Assembly (NCBI RefSeq): GCF_949987515.2
Contig: NC_082693.1
Coordinates: 15,682,994 to 15,746,993, forward strand
Direction: 5' to 3'
Length of the DNA stretch: 64,000 nt
Source of the DNA: Delphinus delphis
Lineage: Eukaryota; Chordata; Mammalia; Artiodactyla; Delphinidae
The stretch's first letter is position 1, and each line of letters begins with the position of its first letter. The notes beneath the pieces were generated by a model. It was not told the DNA's origin, did not search any database, and was given only the letters and a program-made list of their open reading frames with translations. Positions 50,680-61,851 of this stretch are shown piece after piece. Both the position numbers and the translations under genes were made by a program.

Positions 50680-50795
50680 GCAGCCCATCCAAACATGCGG
50701 ACCTATTATTTCTGCACTGACACAGGAAAGGAAATGGAGTTGTGGATGAAAGCCATGTTAGATGCTGCCCTGGTACAGACAGAACCTGTGAAAAG
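50680..50795 (+). CDS. PLEKHA5: PLEKHA5 coding exon: last PH strand and C-terminal helix
   Basis: The exon follows acceptor caatcag and ends before donor gtaaag. It contains 38 codons plus two bases (phase 0 in, phase 2 out). The peptide starts A-A-H-P-N-M-R-T-Y-Y-F-C-T and continues through T-G-K-E-M-E-L-W-M-K-A-M-L-D-A-A. The Trp in E-L-W-M-K-A-M is the near-invariant Trp of the PH C-terminal amphipathic helix, so the PH domain is complete over four exons with no lost residue. The open AG of the last codon can join the microexon at 51088 or the exon at 55460; both choices give Arg and keep the frame. Confidence 0.96.
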
Positions 50796-51087
50796 GTAAA
50801 GGCTTGTAGGGAAAATAATGGTGATTTCCACTTACATTTTATTCCATGCCTTGCAAGTATGTCATTATCATAGTACATATCATTTTAGTAGTCATGATAT
50901 GAAACCACTTCTTCCTCAGAAAGCAAGGATTAATTCACGTTTTATATTAAACTAGTACACCTTTAGTTAGTTTGAAAACCACCTGCATTTTTATTCCACC
51001 TTCCCTCTTTATTCATTTTCACCTATCAGTGTACTGAGGTGAATGCAGAATCCTAACATTCCAACTGAACGTTCTTTCTTCTTACAG

Positions 51088-51105
51088 AATTACCTTTAAT
51101 TTCCG
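51088..51105 (+). CDS. PLEKHA5: Candidate 18-nt microexon of PLEKHA5 (ITFNFR insert)
   Basis: An 18-base segment lies between a good 3' splice site (pyrimidine-rich gttctttcttcttacag) and a near-consensus 5' splice site (CCG|gtaagta). A branch-point-like CCTAAC lies at about 51052-51057, roughly 31 nt upstream. The phases fit exactly: the preceding exon leaves AG open, the segment begins with A (Arg) and ends with CG, and the next coding exon begins with A (Arg again). Inclusion therefore adds six residues, I-T-F-N-F-R, right after the PH domain, without shifting the frame. The canonical protein as I remember it lacks this insert, so it would be an alternative microexon, possibly neural or muscle-specific. 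The alternative is a chance coincidence of splice-site-like signals. Confidence 0.5.
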
Positions 51106-51258
51106 GTAAGTATATTTTCAATTGCTATCTTAAAAGTACACAAGACGGTGTTTTTTAAGGTTCTGAATCTTAGAAGGGAATTTATATTCATGAAGTTAAT
51201 TTCATTGTGTTTTTATATTATGTTGGATGTTTTTCAAGTTTAATAAATTAAAATAAAT

Positions 51259-51473
51259 TTTTTTTTTTTTTTTTTTTTTTTGCGGTATGCGGACCTCTCA
51301 CTGTTGTGGCCTCTTCCGCTGCAGAGCACAGGCTCTGGACGCGCAGGCTCAGCGGCCATGGCTCACGGGCCCAGCCGCTCCGCGGCATGTGGGATCTTCC
51401 CGGACCGGGGCACGAACCCGTGTCCCCTGCACCGGCAGGCGGACTCTCAACCACTGCGCCACCAGGGAAGCCC
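51259..51473 (-). mobile_element. CHR-type SINE, antisense, 153 bp after the microexon
   Basis: T run of about 22, then gcggtatgcggacctctcac ... ccactgcgccaccagggaag. Flanks taaaataaatt / taaaataaaatt form the target-site duplication. Confidence 0.96.
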
Positions 51474-51753
51474 TAAAATAAAATTTTTTGATGAGTTTCA
51501 TTTCTTTGGCATTTCTGGGTTAATTCTGATTGTTTTATGATGAATGTCTCCAGAAAATAGTTCATCAAGCATTTAGATTATTTCTAAATATATCTACTTC
51601 TTGATGAATTCTACCTTCTTTCTTTTAAAACTCCAGGGCTTAGATTCTTCAGTAATATAAATATGTACTGTTAAAATTGATCTAAGTGTGATTTTTTTCC
51701 CCTGCTTTAACATATGAATCATTTTAATATTTGACTATATTAAGAACTAGTGA

Positions 51754-51945
51754 GGGCTTCCCTGGTGGCGCAGTGGTTGAGAGTCCGCCTGCCGATGCAG
51801 GGGACACGGGTTCGTGCCCCGGGCCGGGAAGATCCCACATGCCGCGGAGCAGCTGGGCCCATGAGCCATGGCCGCTGAGCCTGCGCGTCCGGAGCCTGTG
51901 CTCTGCAACGGGAGAGGCCACAACAGTGAGAGGCCCGTGTACCGC

Positions 51946-51971
<26 letters not shown>
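51754..51971 (+). mobile_element. CHR-type SINE, sense, inverted partner of the previous SINE
   Basis: Standard body, from gggcttccctggtggcgcag to gaggcccgtgtaccgc, plus a long A tail. Target-site duplication aagaactagtga before (51742-51753) and after (about 51970-51981). Confidence 0.97.
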
Positions 51972-51976
<5 letters not shown>

Positions 51977-52421
51977 AGTGAGAGGAAATCTCTTTCTAAA
52001 ATATGTAAATAGCAGCTGAATAATGGGCTTACAACATTTTTGTTATATATTCCTATAATTTGAAGAAAGATCTATGATACAGTTAAATTTTTCTTCCAGT
52101 CAGCAACAATTGAGCGCATATCTCATATAAGGAAGATCGCTAACTTGCAAATTTGATCTTTTTGCTCTCTTCTCAGGAAATTATATGATTGTTACATTGT
52201 AAATCTCTTTTTTTTTTAAAGTGTACCTGTTAATAAAGTCTTTTGACTGTGTTGGTTAAAAGACTCAAGTTGATGCTATATAAGTAAATTTGTGCTTATT
52301 TTTTAAAGTATCTATTCCAAATTAATCACTAGTAATTAGAGCTAGGGAAAAGTATGGAGAAAAAAAGGAAAGAAGGTCCAGGGTTGAACTCTGGGACACC
52401 TATTTTTAAGAGTAACCACCT

Positions 52422-52908
52422 TGGGGCTTCCCTGGTGGCGCAGTGGTTGAGAATCCTCCTGCCAATGCAGGGGACACGGGTTTGAGCCCTGGTCCGGGAA
52501 GATCCCACATGCCACGGAGCAACTAAACCCGTGCACCACAACTACTGAAGCCCATGAGCCACAACTACTAAATTCCGCGCTCCTAGAGCCCGTGCTTCGC
52601 AACAAGAGAAGCCACTGCAGTGAGAAGCCCGCACGCTGCAGTGAAGAATAACCCCCGCTCGGCACAACTACTGAGCCTGTGCTTTAGAGCCCGTGCGCCG
52701 CAACTACTGAAGCCCACGAGCCACAACTACTGAAGCCCACGTGCCTAGAGCCCATGCTCCGCAACAAGAGAAGCCACTGCAATGAGAAGCCGGCGCACTG
52801 CAACAAAGAGTAGCCCCCGCTCCCTGCAACTAGAGAAAGCCTGTGTGCAGCAACGAAGACCCAATGCAGCCAAAAATTAATTAATTAATTAATTTTTTTA
52901 AAAAAAGA
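52422..52908 (+). mobile_element. Long-type CHR SINE with internal duplication
   Basis: About 487 bases, against about 345 for the related copy at 17320. The block 'caacaagagaagccactgca...' appears twice (about 52600 and 52762), each followed by gcccgc/gccggc and cccccgctc, which shows an internal tandem duplication of about 160 bases. Target-site duplication agagtaaccacct at 52409-52421 and 52909-52921. Confidence 0.93.
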
Positions 52909-52921
52909 GAGAGTAACCACC

Positions 52922-54774
52922 TCAACCGTATACATTTTCTGGGTTGAGAGCTAATAAAAGGAAAATCTGCTTTTGGAATTCCATGTGTAAAAGCAACCTG
53001 AATGGATGTAAAAATGAGGTGATTATGATTGACAGCTAGAGAAAATTTGTAGGTGAAAAAAATTCATTGAAAATCTTAAGATAATATTAACTTAAGAGTA
53101 GAATTTTCAGGGAATTGTTTAGAATACAGAAATCAATATAATAATTAAGATGTATGATTGCCAGGTAATTTCAGTATTGTGTGTTCACTTATCCCAGAAT
53201 TTCAACTTCCGTTTTCTTTTCTTGTATTTTCCACTCTAAAAACTAATAATTACTCATAATTTATGGTGATAAAGATGATATTCAATATTTTGTTTTGACT
53301 GTGACAACTATTCGTTGATTATGTGCTCACAGCAATTTTTATCCAGTTGTGTTGATATAATTTGCCCTATTAGCCAGGAATTGTTGAATACCACCTAATG
53401 GCCCAACCTGGTGTCAGTCGCCATTATCCTCTAGAAATTATGTCCTTTATTCTACTTCTAGCTCTCAGCATTTTTATTCTGCCTTGGTAGTCTTAATCAT
53501 TCAATATGAAGGTACCTAATTACTATGCTATTTCATTTCATAAGATGGGGAGATTTTGTTTACTTGGTTTTAAGGTATTGGGCTCTTTTTCCCGTGTGGC
53601 CAGAATACTTACAAATGTTTATCACGGCATATCACCTAAGAGATAGAACATCCAGTTTTTATCTAGATAGTTCATTTCTTCTAAATTTATAAAGTATTTA
53701 ACCGATGAATTACAATGTCATTGTCCCCGAGTGTGCAGAACCTTGATGGCATTAAAAAATCTAAGCATAATATGCATTCTCTGAATAATTTCCATCTCTG
53801 GGCCCATTATTTTCATTTTCTATGTTTGCATGTATTTTCTGCAGTAACTTAAATGTCACTTTTTAAAATTGGATCACAAGTTTTACATTATTTATGTTAT
53901 CTTAGCATACATTTCTGAATCAGTTTTGGTTCCACTTAGAGAAAAGTCAGCATGTGTCTTTTTTGATTACATCTCTTAAATCTCTGAGAAAAATATTGAG
54001 GAAAAACTCATTGCAGTTCTAATTTAAAATAATAGCTTTTGGTAGACAAGAGGTAACTAGTTTTAAAAAACCTTTTCAGATATTTGATATTCAATGTTAA
54101 AAAATCCTCCCCACCCCTGAATTTAGCACGGATAAATGTGCTTTTAGTATAGATCTTCTCTGACTTTTATCTTTCAAGGGAAAGAAGCTCTATAGCATAT
54201 CTTAGTAAACTTTAACGGTGTCTGATATTCCTTCCAACCTGGAAGCTATGAGTTTTATCTAACATAAATATATGGATAGTCCATAACTCCAAAGAAAATA
54301 GTCACATTTCCTTTGATTTTTTCTCACTGATTGTGTTCCTAACGCGCTCTCTCTGTATAGCTGTATAGGATATGTAGAGATTATGTATTTTCTACACATC
54401 ACTGAAACTGGCAGCAACAGCACACTGAGGATCCAATAGGAGCATTACTATGTATTGAAATGTGCAAGGTTGGCCAGTTCCCGAGAGGGGCCTCCCTGGT
54501 GTGGTATGATCTTGGCAATTTCATGCAGGTTCAGACACTCAGCTTGGTCTTGTCAGATCCTGGAAGTGATTGGTCTCAGGGAAGCTGATTCTCATCAACA
54601 AGACCCAGATACAGCAGCTGGCATGGTGAGCAGTAAAACTGCCCAGTGGCCCAGGCACATACTGCTGAGCAGCCCATTCTTCCTGCGGTGATGTGGACAC
54701 GAGATGCCAGATTCGAATCCACAATTGCTTGATGAGATGGAATGGTAGTGGTAATAGAGTCCGTGGCAGCCACT
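52922..54774 (+). other. Intron, nothing recognised
   Basis: AT-rich sequence without assignable repeat; a GC-richer patch at 54455-54700 carries overlapping open frames of 61-78 codons on both strands that match nothing known. Confidence 0.45.
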
Positions 54775-54960
54775 GACTTACTCATCTAGTCCTCACAACA
54801 ATCTTGTCTCCTTGGTGCTACAATTTTCCCCATTCACCACAGGGAAGATTGAGGCTTGGTCAGTTTCTGCACCTTGCCCAAAACGCAGCTAGTAAGAGGT
54901 AGAGCTGTCAGCTGAGCACATGCAGTCTGGCTCCAAGAGCTCTTACCTGAAACTCAGGTC
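54775..54960 (+). mobile_element. MIR SINE relic
   Basis: 'catctagtcctcacaacaat', 'gggaagattgaggcttgg', 'gcaccttgcccaaaacgcag' and 'ctagtaagaggtagagctg' are in MIR order. Confidence 0.75.
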
Positions 54961-55459
54961 CTCTTGAACATAGACACAGAGAGTTAATCAGTCGTAGGGT
55001 TCAGATCTTTGATAGCATCAGAATGTAATTTCCGTTGCCACAAACCAGAGTCATGTTTGTCTCCTGGTGAGTTAACCCTCCTGGCTGGAAACCATGTTAT
55101 TTCAAATGACTAGTTACTGTGGTCTTTTAAGTGTGGATTTTTGTGGTTTCACTGTCAAAGGGCAATCTTATTTGCTTTCTTTCCAGATTTCTAATGGTGG
55201 GGACACGCATCACTTTTTTTCCTCTAGTGCTTTATATTTTAGGTTTAATTTTTTTTCCTCTTTCTGTTTATACATTCTGGTGTCGTACTTGAGTTTTCAT
55301 ACTACAATACTGGGGATTTGTGCAGACTTCTCTGTGACCATTTCGGGGTTTTTTTTTGGTAAAGTCGAAGGTAATTTTATGTTTTTCCTAGATTGAATCC
55401 CAGAAATAACATGTGCATTACTTCATCTGATTTACTCTGGCTTTCTTCTCTGATTTCAG
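54961..55459 (+). other. Intron end before the long central exon
   Basis: T-rich sequence leading to acceptor tgatttcag. The 100-codon open frame at 55094-55396 is T-rich intron read-through with no known match. Confidence 0.5.
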
Positions 55460-55927
55460 AGTGGATAAGATTACATCTGAGAATGCACCAACTAAAGAAA
55501 TCAATAACTTTCCCAACCATAGAGTGCTAATTAAACCAGAGGTCCAAAATAACCAGAAAAACAAGGAAATGAGCAAAAATGAAGAAAAAAAGGCATTAGA
55601 AGCTGAAAGATATGGATTTCAGAAGGATGGCCAAGATAGACCTTTAACAAAAATTAGTAGTGTAAAATTGAATTCTCTGTCGTCTGAATATGAGAGCGGG
55701 TCAACGTGCCCGGGTCAGACTGGACACTACAGGCCAGTCAATGTGAATAGTTCAGAGAACAAAACGGTCAATGTTAGCCTGGCAGACCTTAGAGGTGGAA
55801 GTCACCCAAATACAGGGCCCTTACACACAGAGGCTGATCGAGTCATACAGAGAACGAATTCAATGCAACAGCTGGAACAGTGGATTAAAATCCAGAAGGG
55901 GAGAGGTCATGAAGAAGAAACCAGGGG
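55460..55927 (+). CDS. PLEKHA5: PLEKHA5 coding exon: start of the Ser/Thr-rich central region
   Basis: A long 468-nt exon between acceptor tgatttcag and donor gtaagt. One base completes Arg, 155 codons follow, and two bases (GG) remain open. It begins V-D-K-I-T-S-E-N-A-P-T-K-E and includes a Lys/Glu-rich stretch (N-K-E-M-S-K-N-E-E-K-K-A-L-E-A-E-R), then N-V-S-L-A-D-L-R-G-G and Q-R-T-N-S-M-Q-Q-L-E-Q-W-I-K. R-T-N-S is a basophilic-kinase-like phosphorylation site in form, and the Q-Q-L-E-Q-W segment resembles the conserved post-PH motif shared by the PLEKHA4-7 group. The region is hydrophilic and probably disordered apart from short helices. No frameshift or stop is present, which supports an active gene. 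Confidence 0.96.
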
Positions 55928-56255
55928 GTAAGTGTCTTGTTATGTTCACAAGAAACCTTGTGAACCCAGGTTTCTTTCCTGTTATGTTGGTGGGAGACTG
56001 ATTTCTGAGATACCAATTCAAAGTATTGAGTTCAAATTGCGTTTGAGATATTACAGCTTCATTACTCATCTTTTTTTGATGGTAATCAGATATCAGTGTT
56101 TTTTCTCTGCCTCTCAGTGTTCTGTCACCCAACTTTACTAATAGCAAGGAGTCATCCTCCCTGGCCCAGCACAAGAGAAGGCATAGGCTGTGGGTACAGA
56201 TCATGTTTGTTTGGGATGAGGAAAGTCGCAAGACCTAGCCTCACCCCTCTACATG

Positions 56256-56280
56256 CACACGTGCGTGCACACGTACACAC

Positions 56281-56313
<33 letters not shown>
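56256..56313 (+). repeat. (CA)n microsatellite with imperfect 5' part
   Basis: Imperfect ACGTGCGTGCACACGTACAC-type start, then about 16 CA units. The alternating purine-pyrimidine run with CG steps could favour Z-DNA; this is inference. Confidence 0.95.
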
Positions 56314-58830
56314 GTGAGAACTTGTCTTCACTCTCCCCACCGCCCTGCTGTTTTCCACTAGTAGCTTCTGCAGCTTGATGTAATACAAAGCTCTCCTGAG
56401 ACATGTAACGTGGAGACCAGAAAGGCTTAGGCTCTCTAGTTATCAGTCTCATTCCTTGGCTTTCTTAAACTCATAATGCACATGGCTAAGTATTATATTT
56501 ATTCATCTAAGCATTTATTCATTCATGTACACATTTGTTCTCTCATATACTTATAGTATAACTACTCTATGGTAATCATGGGGCCAGAAAGTGAAATACT
56601 GAGAAGATATAGTCCAGATTTCTCACAAAGGTTCTTAGTCCAGTAGAGGAGAAAGTTAAACAAACAGGTACAGTATATGGCGATAAATACAGTGATGGAA
56701 GAACAGGATGCTGTAAGAAGATGTTTCAGGGACAACCAACACAACCTAAGTGTTCAGGAAAACCTCTTTGGAGGAAGTGAAATATGGGGCAAGATATGAA
56801 GGATGGTATGCTTATCTTGGTTTACATATGCAGAACTGATAGAGCTGGGAAAGGACTCCGAAGACATGAGTCTGACTTAGGCACAACTGCTGTGATGATG
56901 GATGGGAAGTGAGACTGGAGAGAGAAGCCAGAGGAGATGTATGCAGATCGGTGTTTCAGCAGTATCATCCCTGCTGCAGAATCTGGAGAATGAATTGGAG
57001 AAAGTTCAGAAACTATTGGCATGAGTGAAATGAGGAGAGGAAGGGGATGTATTCACGATATAATTGACAAGGCTAGTTGGGTGCTTGGATGTGCTTGATC
57101 GCAAACTGGTCTCACTCAAGTCTAATTTGAGCGGCTGGGGGAAATCAAGAATGACGCCCTGCTTTTTGGTCTGGTCATCAGGCGTTGTCCGGTGCCTTTC
57201 ACTGCATAGAGAAGGTTTGGGAAGAGAGAAGGTAATGAGTGATTGGACAGGTTGGATCTGAGGTGCCTGCAGTCTGTATCTCCAGAGAGAGATCTGGGCT
57301 TGAATAAGATTTGGGGTGTCATCATTTATCAGATATGCTTAAAGGTAAGGATGAAAATCAGAAAGAACATTTACATTTAAAGGGAAAAAAAAGGATGGTG
57401 GGCCTGCAGAGGAGACCGAAAATAAGGGCTAGAGGAAACGGAGGAAAAGCAGGTGATTGTGGATGAGAAAAAATGTTGTGTTGTGTTGTTAGGTGGGAAG
57501 CTGGTGATGCAAGATTTATAACGTACTTTAATGAACTAACAGAGTAAAATTAACTGAAGACTTACTGTAACTCTTACCTCTCGATAGTAGGAAACCAGAA
57601 AACAACGAGTTACTAATGTTTTGGTTAAAAGGAGATGAACTTTTGTAATAGTGGAATGTCCTTCCGGTCTGGGTGGCTGTCTGCCAGTCTCTTCTCTCAG
57701 GAGTGCAGCTCAGCCAGGGCTGCAAAACCCGACTCCCGTGATTCAGTTGCTCACTTCCGTTTTCTTCTCCTCCACCCTTGGTGCTCACTTTTCTAATTTT
57801 CTCAAGGGACAAATTGTGAGAAACAGTTGCTGTTTCAAAAATAAAATTTGATTAGAAGAAAAGCCAGAGGTAGTTCTGGGCGGTGGTGGGGGAAGAAAGG
57901 ATGTTTTAAAGTACTTATAAAGGATGTTTGAAAGTACTTACTTATAAAGGTAATTGTTTTCAGGGAAACAATAATAAAAATCCCAGCCAGAAGATTTGCT
58001 GCATCTCTACCCAGCAAATTAAATCTCACTTCTCAATAGAAGCACTTTTCCTCAAATAAAATCATACTTTCTTAAGGTTGAATGGGTATAGTTAAAGGGG
58101 TTCAGTATCTGGAAGTTAATTTTTTTTTAATTGTTGAGCATAAGTATTAGTTTTCAAGCACTTGCTAAAGCCCTTGGTTGAGTATAATTAACACACATAA
58201 AGGCTCTTTATTTTGACTGCAGACCTTCAGCAGCTTCTGAAGGCTAGTCTTAGGTTATTTTGAGCTAAAGTTTTCTCCACGTTGCTCCTCCAGCTTCAGC
58301 TTCACTGACTGGCGTCCAGTTTGGATCACTGAAATAGATCATCTACATTATCATATGAACTTCGTGCTTAAGAAACAGTTGCGAGGTTTTATAATGAAAT
58401 AATTTTTATTGGTGGGAAGAAGCATGAGAGTAATACATGGTATAATTGGTTTTGTGAAACTTTATGAAAGGCTGGCTTTTATTCCTAAAGTTCTGATAGA
58501 AAGAATAGAGGTTTAATATGGAGTCATGCAGTAGATGCCTGCATCTGTGAGCAGAGCCTGAAAGTTTCTTTGTGAGTAGCGGGCACCGTTCAGATGCCGG
58601 GAGCCTAAGCCATTGTTCCGCGTGGCAGAATCACAGGTCAGGGTTTTCATGGTGTTTGACAGGCAACTGCTGATGAATGGAGCACTAAACCTGATGAAGG
58701 CACTTACAAAGTTCGTTTCTTAAGCTTTCCCTTAAAAGTAAATCACACTTTGCTTCATTTGAATTTCTTTGGGGAAAACCACTGAAGGAGAATGTAGTTT
58801 TTTTTTTAAAAAAGAGGTCTCAAAATGGTA
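56314..58830 (+). other. Intron with L2-like relic and small tandem repeat
   Basis: Bases about 56490-56800 (cattcatgtacacatttgtt, agtagaggagaaagttaaac, gaggaagtgaaatatggggc) follow the L2-like order already seen at 43.8 and 46.8 kb. Bases 57896-57948 hold two copies of aaaggatgtttNaaagtactta. No exon found. Confidence 0.4.
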
Positions 58831-58879
58831 GAAAGTATATGGGATAAAAATAAATATACTTGATGACAACCAGATTTTC

Positions 58880-59110
58880 CATTAAAATTCTCCGAAAGGA
58901 GTTCGAAAGATGGCAGAAGAGCCTTTTATACTTTGTGATCCTTAATTAGCCAAACTTGGTAGGAAAATAGCCTGTTGTTAATGATCACATGATAAGTGTT
59001 CAGCTTCAATATCCATCTCTGCCACAGGTTCCAGCTCACGTGTTATGAATGCTTGGGTTTCGTGTAATCAGATTTTCTGAACTGGAATTTAAACATTAGT
59101 CCACAGGCAG
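58880..59110 (+). promoter_or_regulatory. Repeat-free patch with two MITF/TFE-type E-boxes
   Basis: TCACATGA (58985-58992) and TCACGTG (59036-59042) lie 43 bases apart in unique-looking sequence. Both fit the M-box/E-box preference of MITF/TFE factors. Function is inference only. Confidence 0.2.
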
Positions 59111-60969
59111 TTTTTCATGTATTTTAGATCGAAAATGTGTGTCCCCTCTTTATGTGATTATATATGATCTTTTTACAGATTTCCAAATAGGGTATAAAGT
59201 TAATATTATTTATGTTCTCAGTATATGCTTCTATGATATAGTTCTATGCCTAACCCACAGCTTCTTGCACAGCAAGGTCTCTATAATATGTCTTGAGTTT
59301 ATGAATGGTCAAATAAACCAAGGTATATTGGAGTACGTTGCTTGAGTGCTAGGGCAGAATTTCTTGGATGGAATCATCTTCTCCCTGTCTGACACGCTTC
59401 CTAAGCATATAGCTGTGGGGTTGCCAGCTCTGGACTTTTTCCAGTTTCTGGCTTAACGGAGAAGGTAGGAATAGGAAGGGAGACCAAGCAGGGGAAAATT
59501 AGGAAATGTACGTGAAGAGAAAGCAGCAAAAAATTAAACTCTTTCTACTGCTTATATCAGAGTATTATTGGGTACTTGTCTCCCTCACGTCAGCCCAAAA
59601 GTCATCAGATGGTTGGCCCCTGTGTAGTGGTTCTTGGGATGGAGGTATGGGAGGGAGGGTGACGGGGATAAATTTTGAGCAAGCCTGTTTTAAATCAAGA
59701 CATTGAAAAGCTGAGGGATGATCAGCGTGATGAAGGAAATTCAGTTCAGGGGAATGGTTGAAGAAATTGGAAGTATTTCAAGTACAATGTAAGACATGGG
59801 ATTTTAGAGTTGTAAGACCACTCTGTGATCAAATCATCTTCTAGATGAGAAAGCCGAATCCCAAAACGTTTCAGTTGGCCAGATATCAGTAGCATGTGAA
59901 GGACTCTAGCACTTTTAAGATTACTCCCTTCCTTATTTAGGGGTATCTTTTTATCTTTAAGTATATCATTGCAATAGAATAGTAAAGTTTTTTTAAAAAT
60001 AATTTTCATACTTTTGGCACAAATTTTAAAACAGAAAGTTGATAACCCCAAGTATTAAAAGGAGTATGAGCTCTCGGTCTTCGCCACACACACACTTGAA
60101 CATTCTCTCAGTCCCAGAGGTGTAACTTTTCTAAGGTCTCCGCACTTAGTGCGAAAGCAAGAATGAAAGCTTGGCCCTCCTGGTTTTTGATCAACTGCTT
60201 TTTCCCACTTGACTAATAATGAAGTTCACTAATATTAAAACATTGTAAAATTCCAGAGATTTGCAGTTTTGTGTCTGAAATATTATACTGGAAGTATTTT
60301 GTCTTTAAATAATTAAATTTTGAGCTTTGGCTTCAAGTCATTTTTATTTCTCAAATTAAGAAAAGTTATCAAGGGAAATTATTCCTTCAAGCCACAAATG
60401 TACTGATTGATGTACTTCTTCCCATAAACAGTCATGCTCTCAGAAGGCCATGGTACAGTAGAGCATCACCACCTGCAGTCCTTCATTTCCTGTCTTCACA
60501 CTCTTAGGCACAACTCAAAAACTCTAGTGTTCCATCCACACGCAGAAACCCTATTTAACTATTCTGGTGAGATGTGTGAAGATGAGATTCTAGGAGTTTA
60601 TTTATATAAAAACAAATAAGATATGAGGACAGACTTGAGATGAGATCTTGAACATTCTTATTTCTGAAAAAAGTTTAATACTCTTTTTTCTTGCAATAAA
60701 ACTGTACCTTGTGTGGAACTAATAGTCTTTTATGTGAGTGACATAGATGCTGTTCACTTAATATAGTAAATCCATTGAATTGAATTTCATAAAAAGATTA
60801 AAATCTGTTCATTAATCACTTGTACCCTGTATAATACTTTGGTCTTTAAAAAAAATAAGTCCTAAGTATATATTTTACCTACCAAGAGGAAAAAAAAATT
60901 TTACTCTAATTTAGAATCTGGGAAACAACTCTCCTTCATTTTTACATTCCAATTGTTCTTTTATTTCAG
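59111..60969 (+). other. Intron, nothing recognised
   Basis: Intron leading to acceptor tttatttcag at 60961-60969. No repeat or exon could be supported. Confidence 0.5.
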
Positions 60970-61435
60970 AGTAATCTCTTACCAAACATTACCAAGAAAT
61001 ATGCCAAGCCACAGAACCCATATCGTGGCCCGCTACCCTGAAGGCTATAGAACACTCCCAAGAAACAGCAAGACCCGGCCAGAAAGTATCTGCAGCGTAA
61101 CTCCTTCCGTTCACGACAAGACAGCTGGGCCTGCGGCTGAAGAGAAGCGGAGATCCATGAGAGATGACACCATGTGGCAGCTTTATGAGTGGCAGCAGCG
61201 TCAGTTTTATAACAAGCAGGGCACCCTCCCTCGCCATGGCACCCTGACCAGTCCTAAAACCATGGTTAATATTTCTGACCAGACAATGCACTCCATCCCC
61301 ACATCACCGTCCCACGGCTCCATAGCTGCTTATCAGGGCTACTCCCCTCAGCGAACCTACAGATCAGAAGTGTCTTCACCAATTCAGAGGGGGGATGTGA
61401 CGATAGACCGCAGGCACCGGGCCCATCACCCCAAG
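60970..61435 (+). CDS. PLEKHA5: PLEKHA5 coding exon: basic Ser/Pro region with TLPR repeats
   Basis: The exon has acceptor tttatttcag and donor gtaaga. Its first A completes Gly, and 155 full codons follow, ending in phase 0 with H-H-P-K. Three short repeats are visible: Q-T-L-P-R-N, R-T-L-P-R-N and G-T-L-P-R-H. Other landmarks are R-P-E-S-I-C-S-V-T-P-S, M-W-Q-L-Y-E-W-Q-Q-R-Q-F-Y and H-S-I-P-T-S-P-S-H-G-S-I-A-A-Y. It is a basic, Ser/Thr/Pro-rich segment with several proline-directed sites and precedes the coiled-coil part, which lies outside the window. The frame stays open for about 110 bases past the donor, to a TAG at 61547; I take that as intron read-through rather than a terminal exon, since I see no polyadenylation signal close by. 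Confidence 0.96.
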
Positions 61436-61650
61436 GTAAGACGTCTGTTCATCCAGGCTTCACTGCTCCTCCAAGGATGCTGCGTTTTACTTCTAGTGCA
61501 CGTCTCTCTTTCTCTGAATGGGAGAGACAAGAACATGGGGAGGAGGTAGGCAAGGCCAGCTCTTTTTTTGTCTTAAAAATTAAGGAAGAGTATTCTGCAG
61601 TGTCAGAATCTCATGTAGAAAACCTAAGCTTGCAATGCTTCATCCCTCAG

Positions 61651-61725
61651 GAGCAGCTCTTTGGAACAGATGCATTATGTATTCTTCCCTGCTTGATAGC
61701 ATGTCTCATCAGCTTTCTCTGTAGG
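61651..61725 (+). other. Candidate cassette exon (75 nt, frame-keeping)
   Basis: A 75-base segment is flanked by acceptor cttcatccctcag and donor AGG|gtaaga. A branch-like CCTAAG lies about 23 nt upstream of the acceptor. It starts in phase 0, as required after the exon ending at 61435, and contains 25 open codons beginning E-Q-L-F-G-T-D-A. The second half is very hydrophobic (I-L-P-C-L-I-A-C-L-I-S-F-L-C), which is odd for this cytosolic adaptor. It may be a cryptic exon that is rarely used. I do not know it from the family. Confidence 0.25.
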
Positions 61726-61851
61726 GTAAGACCACACATATTTTGATTGGCCCTTCATACACTCAAATGCTACGCCCACCCTCTTCTAGCATCCCTGCAG
61801 TCTTGTGTCAGGCCCTTCATGTTCTTTGCTAAGATAAAAGTGCTAACCTCA

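Noticed and set aside
50248..50749. Overlapping open frames of 134 and 146 codons on both strands
   Set aside because: They cover intron, low-complexity T/A tracts and part of a real exon in the wrong frame.
60953..61549. 198-codon frame read as a single exon
   Set aside because: Only 60970-61435 is coding. A consensus gtaaga donor follows H-H-P-K, and the remaining 37 codons are intron read-through without a nearby polyadenylation signal.
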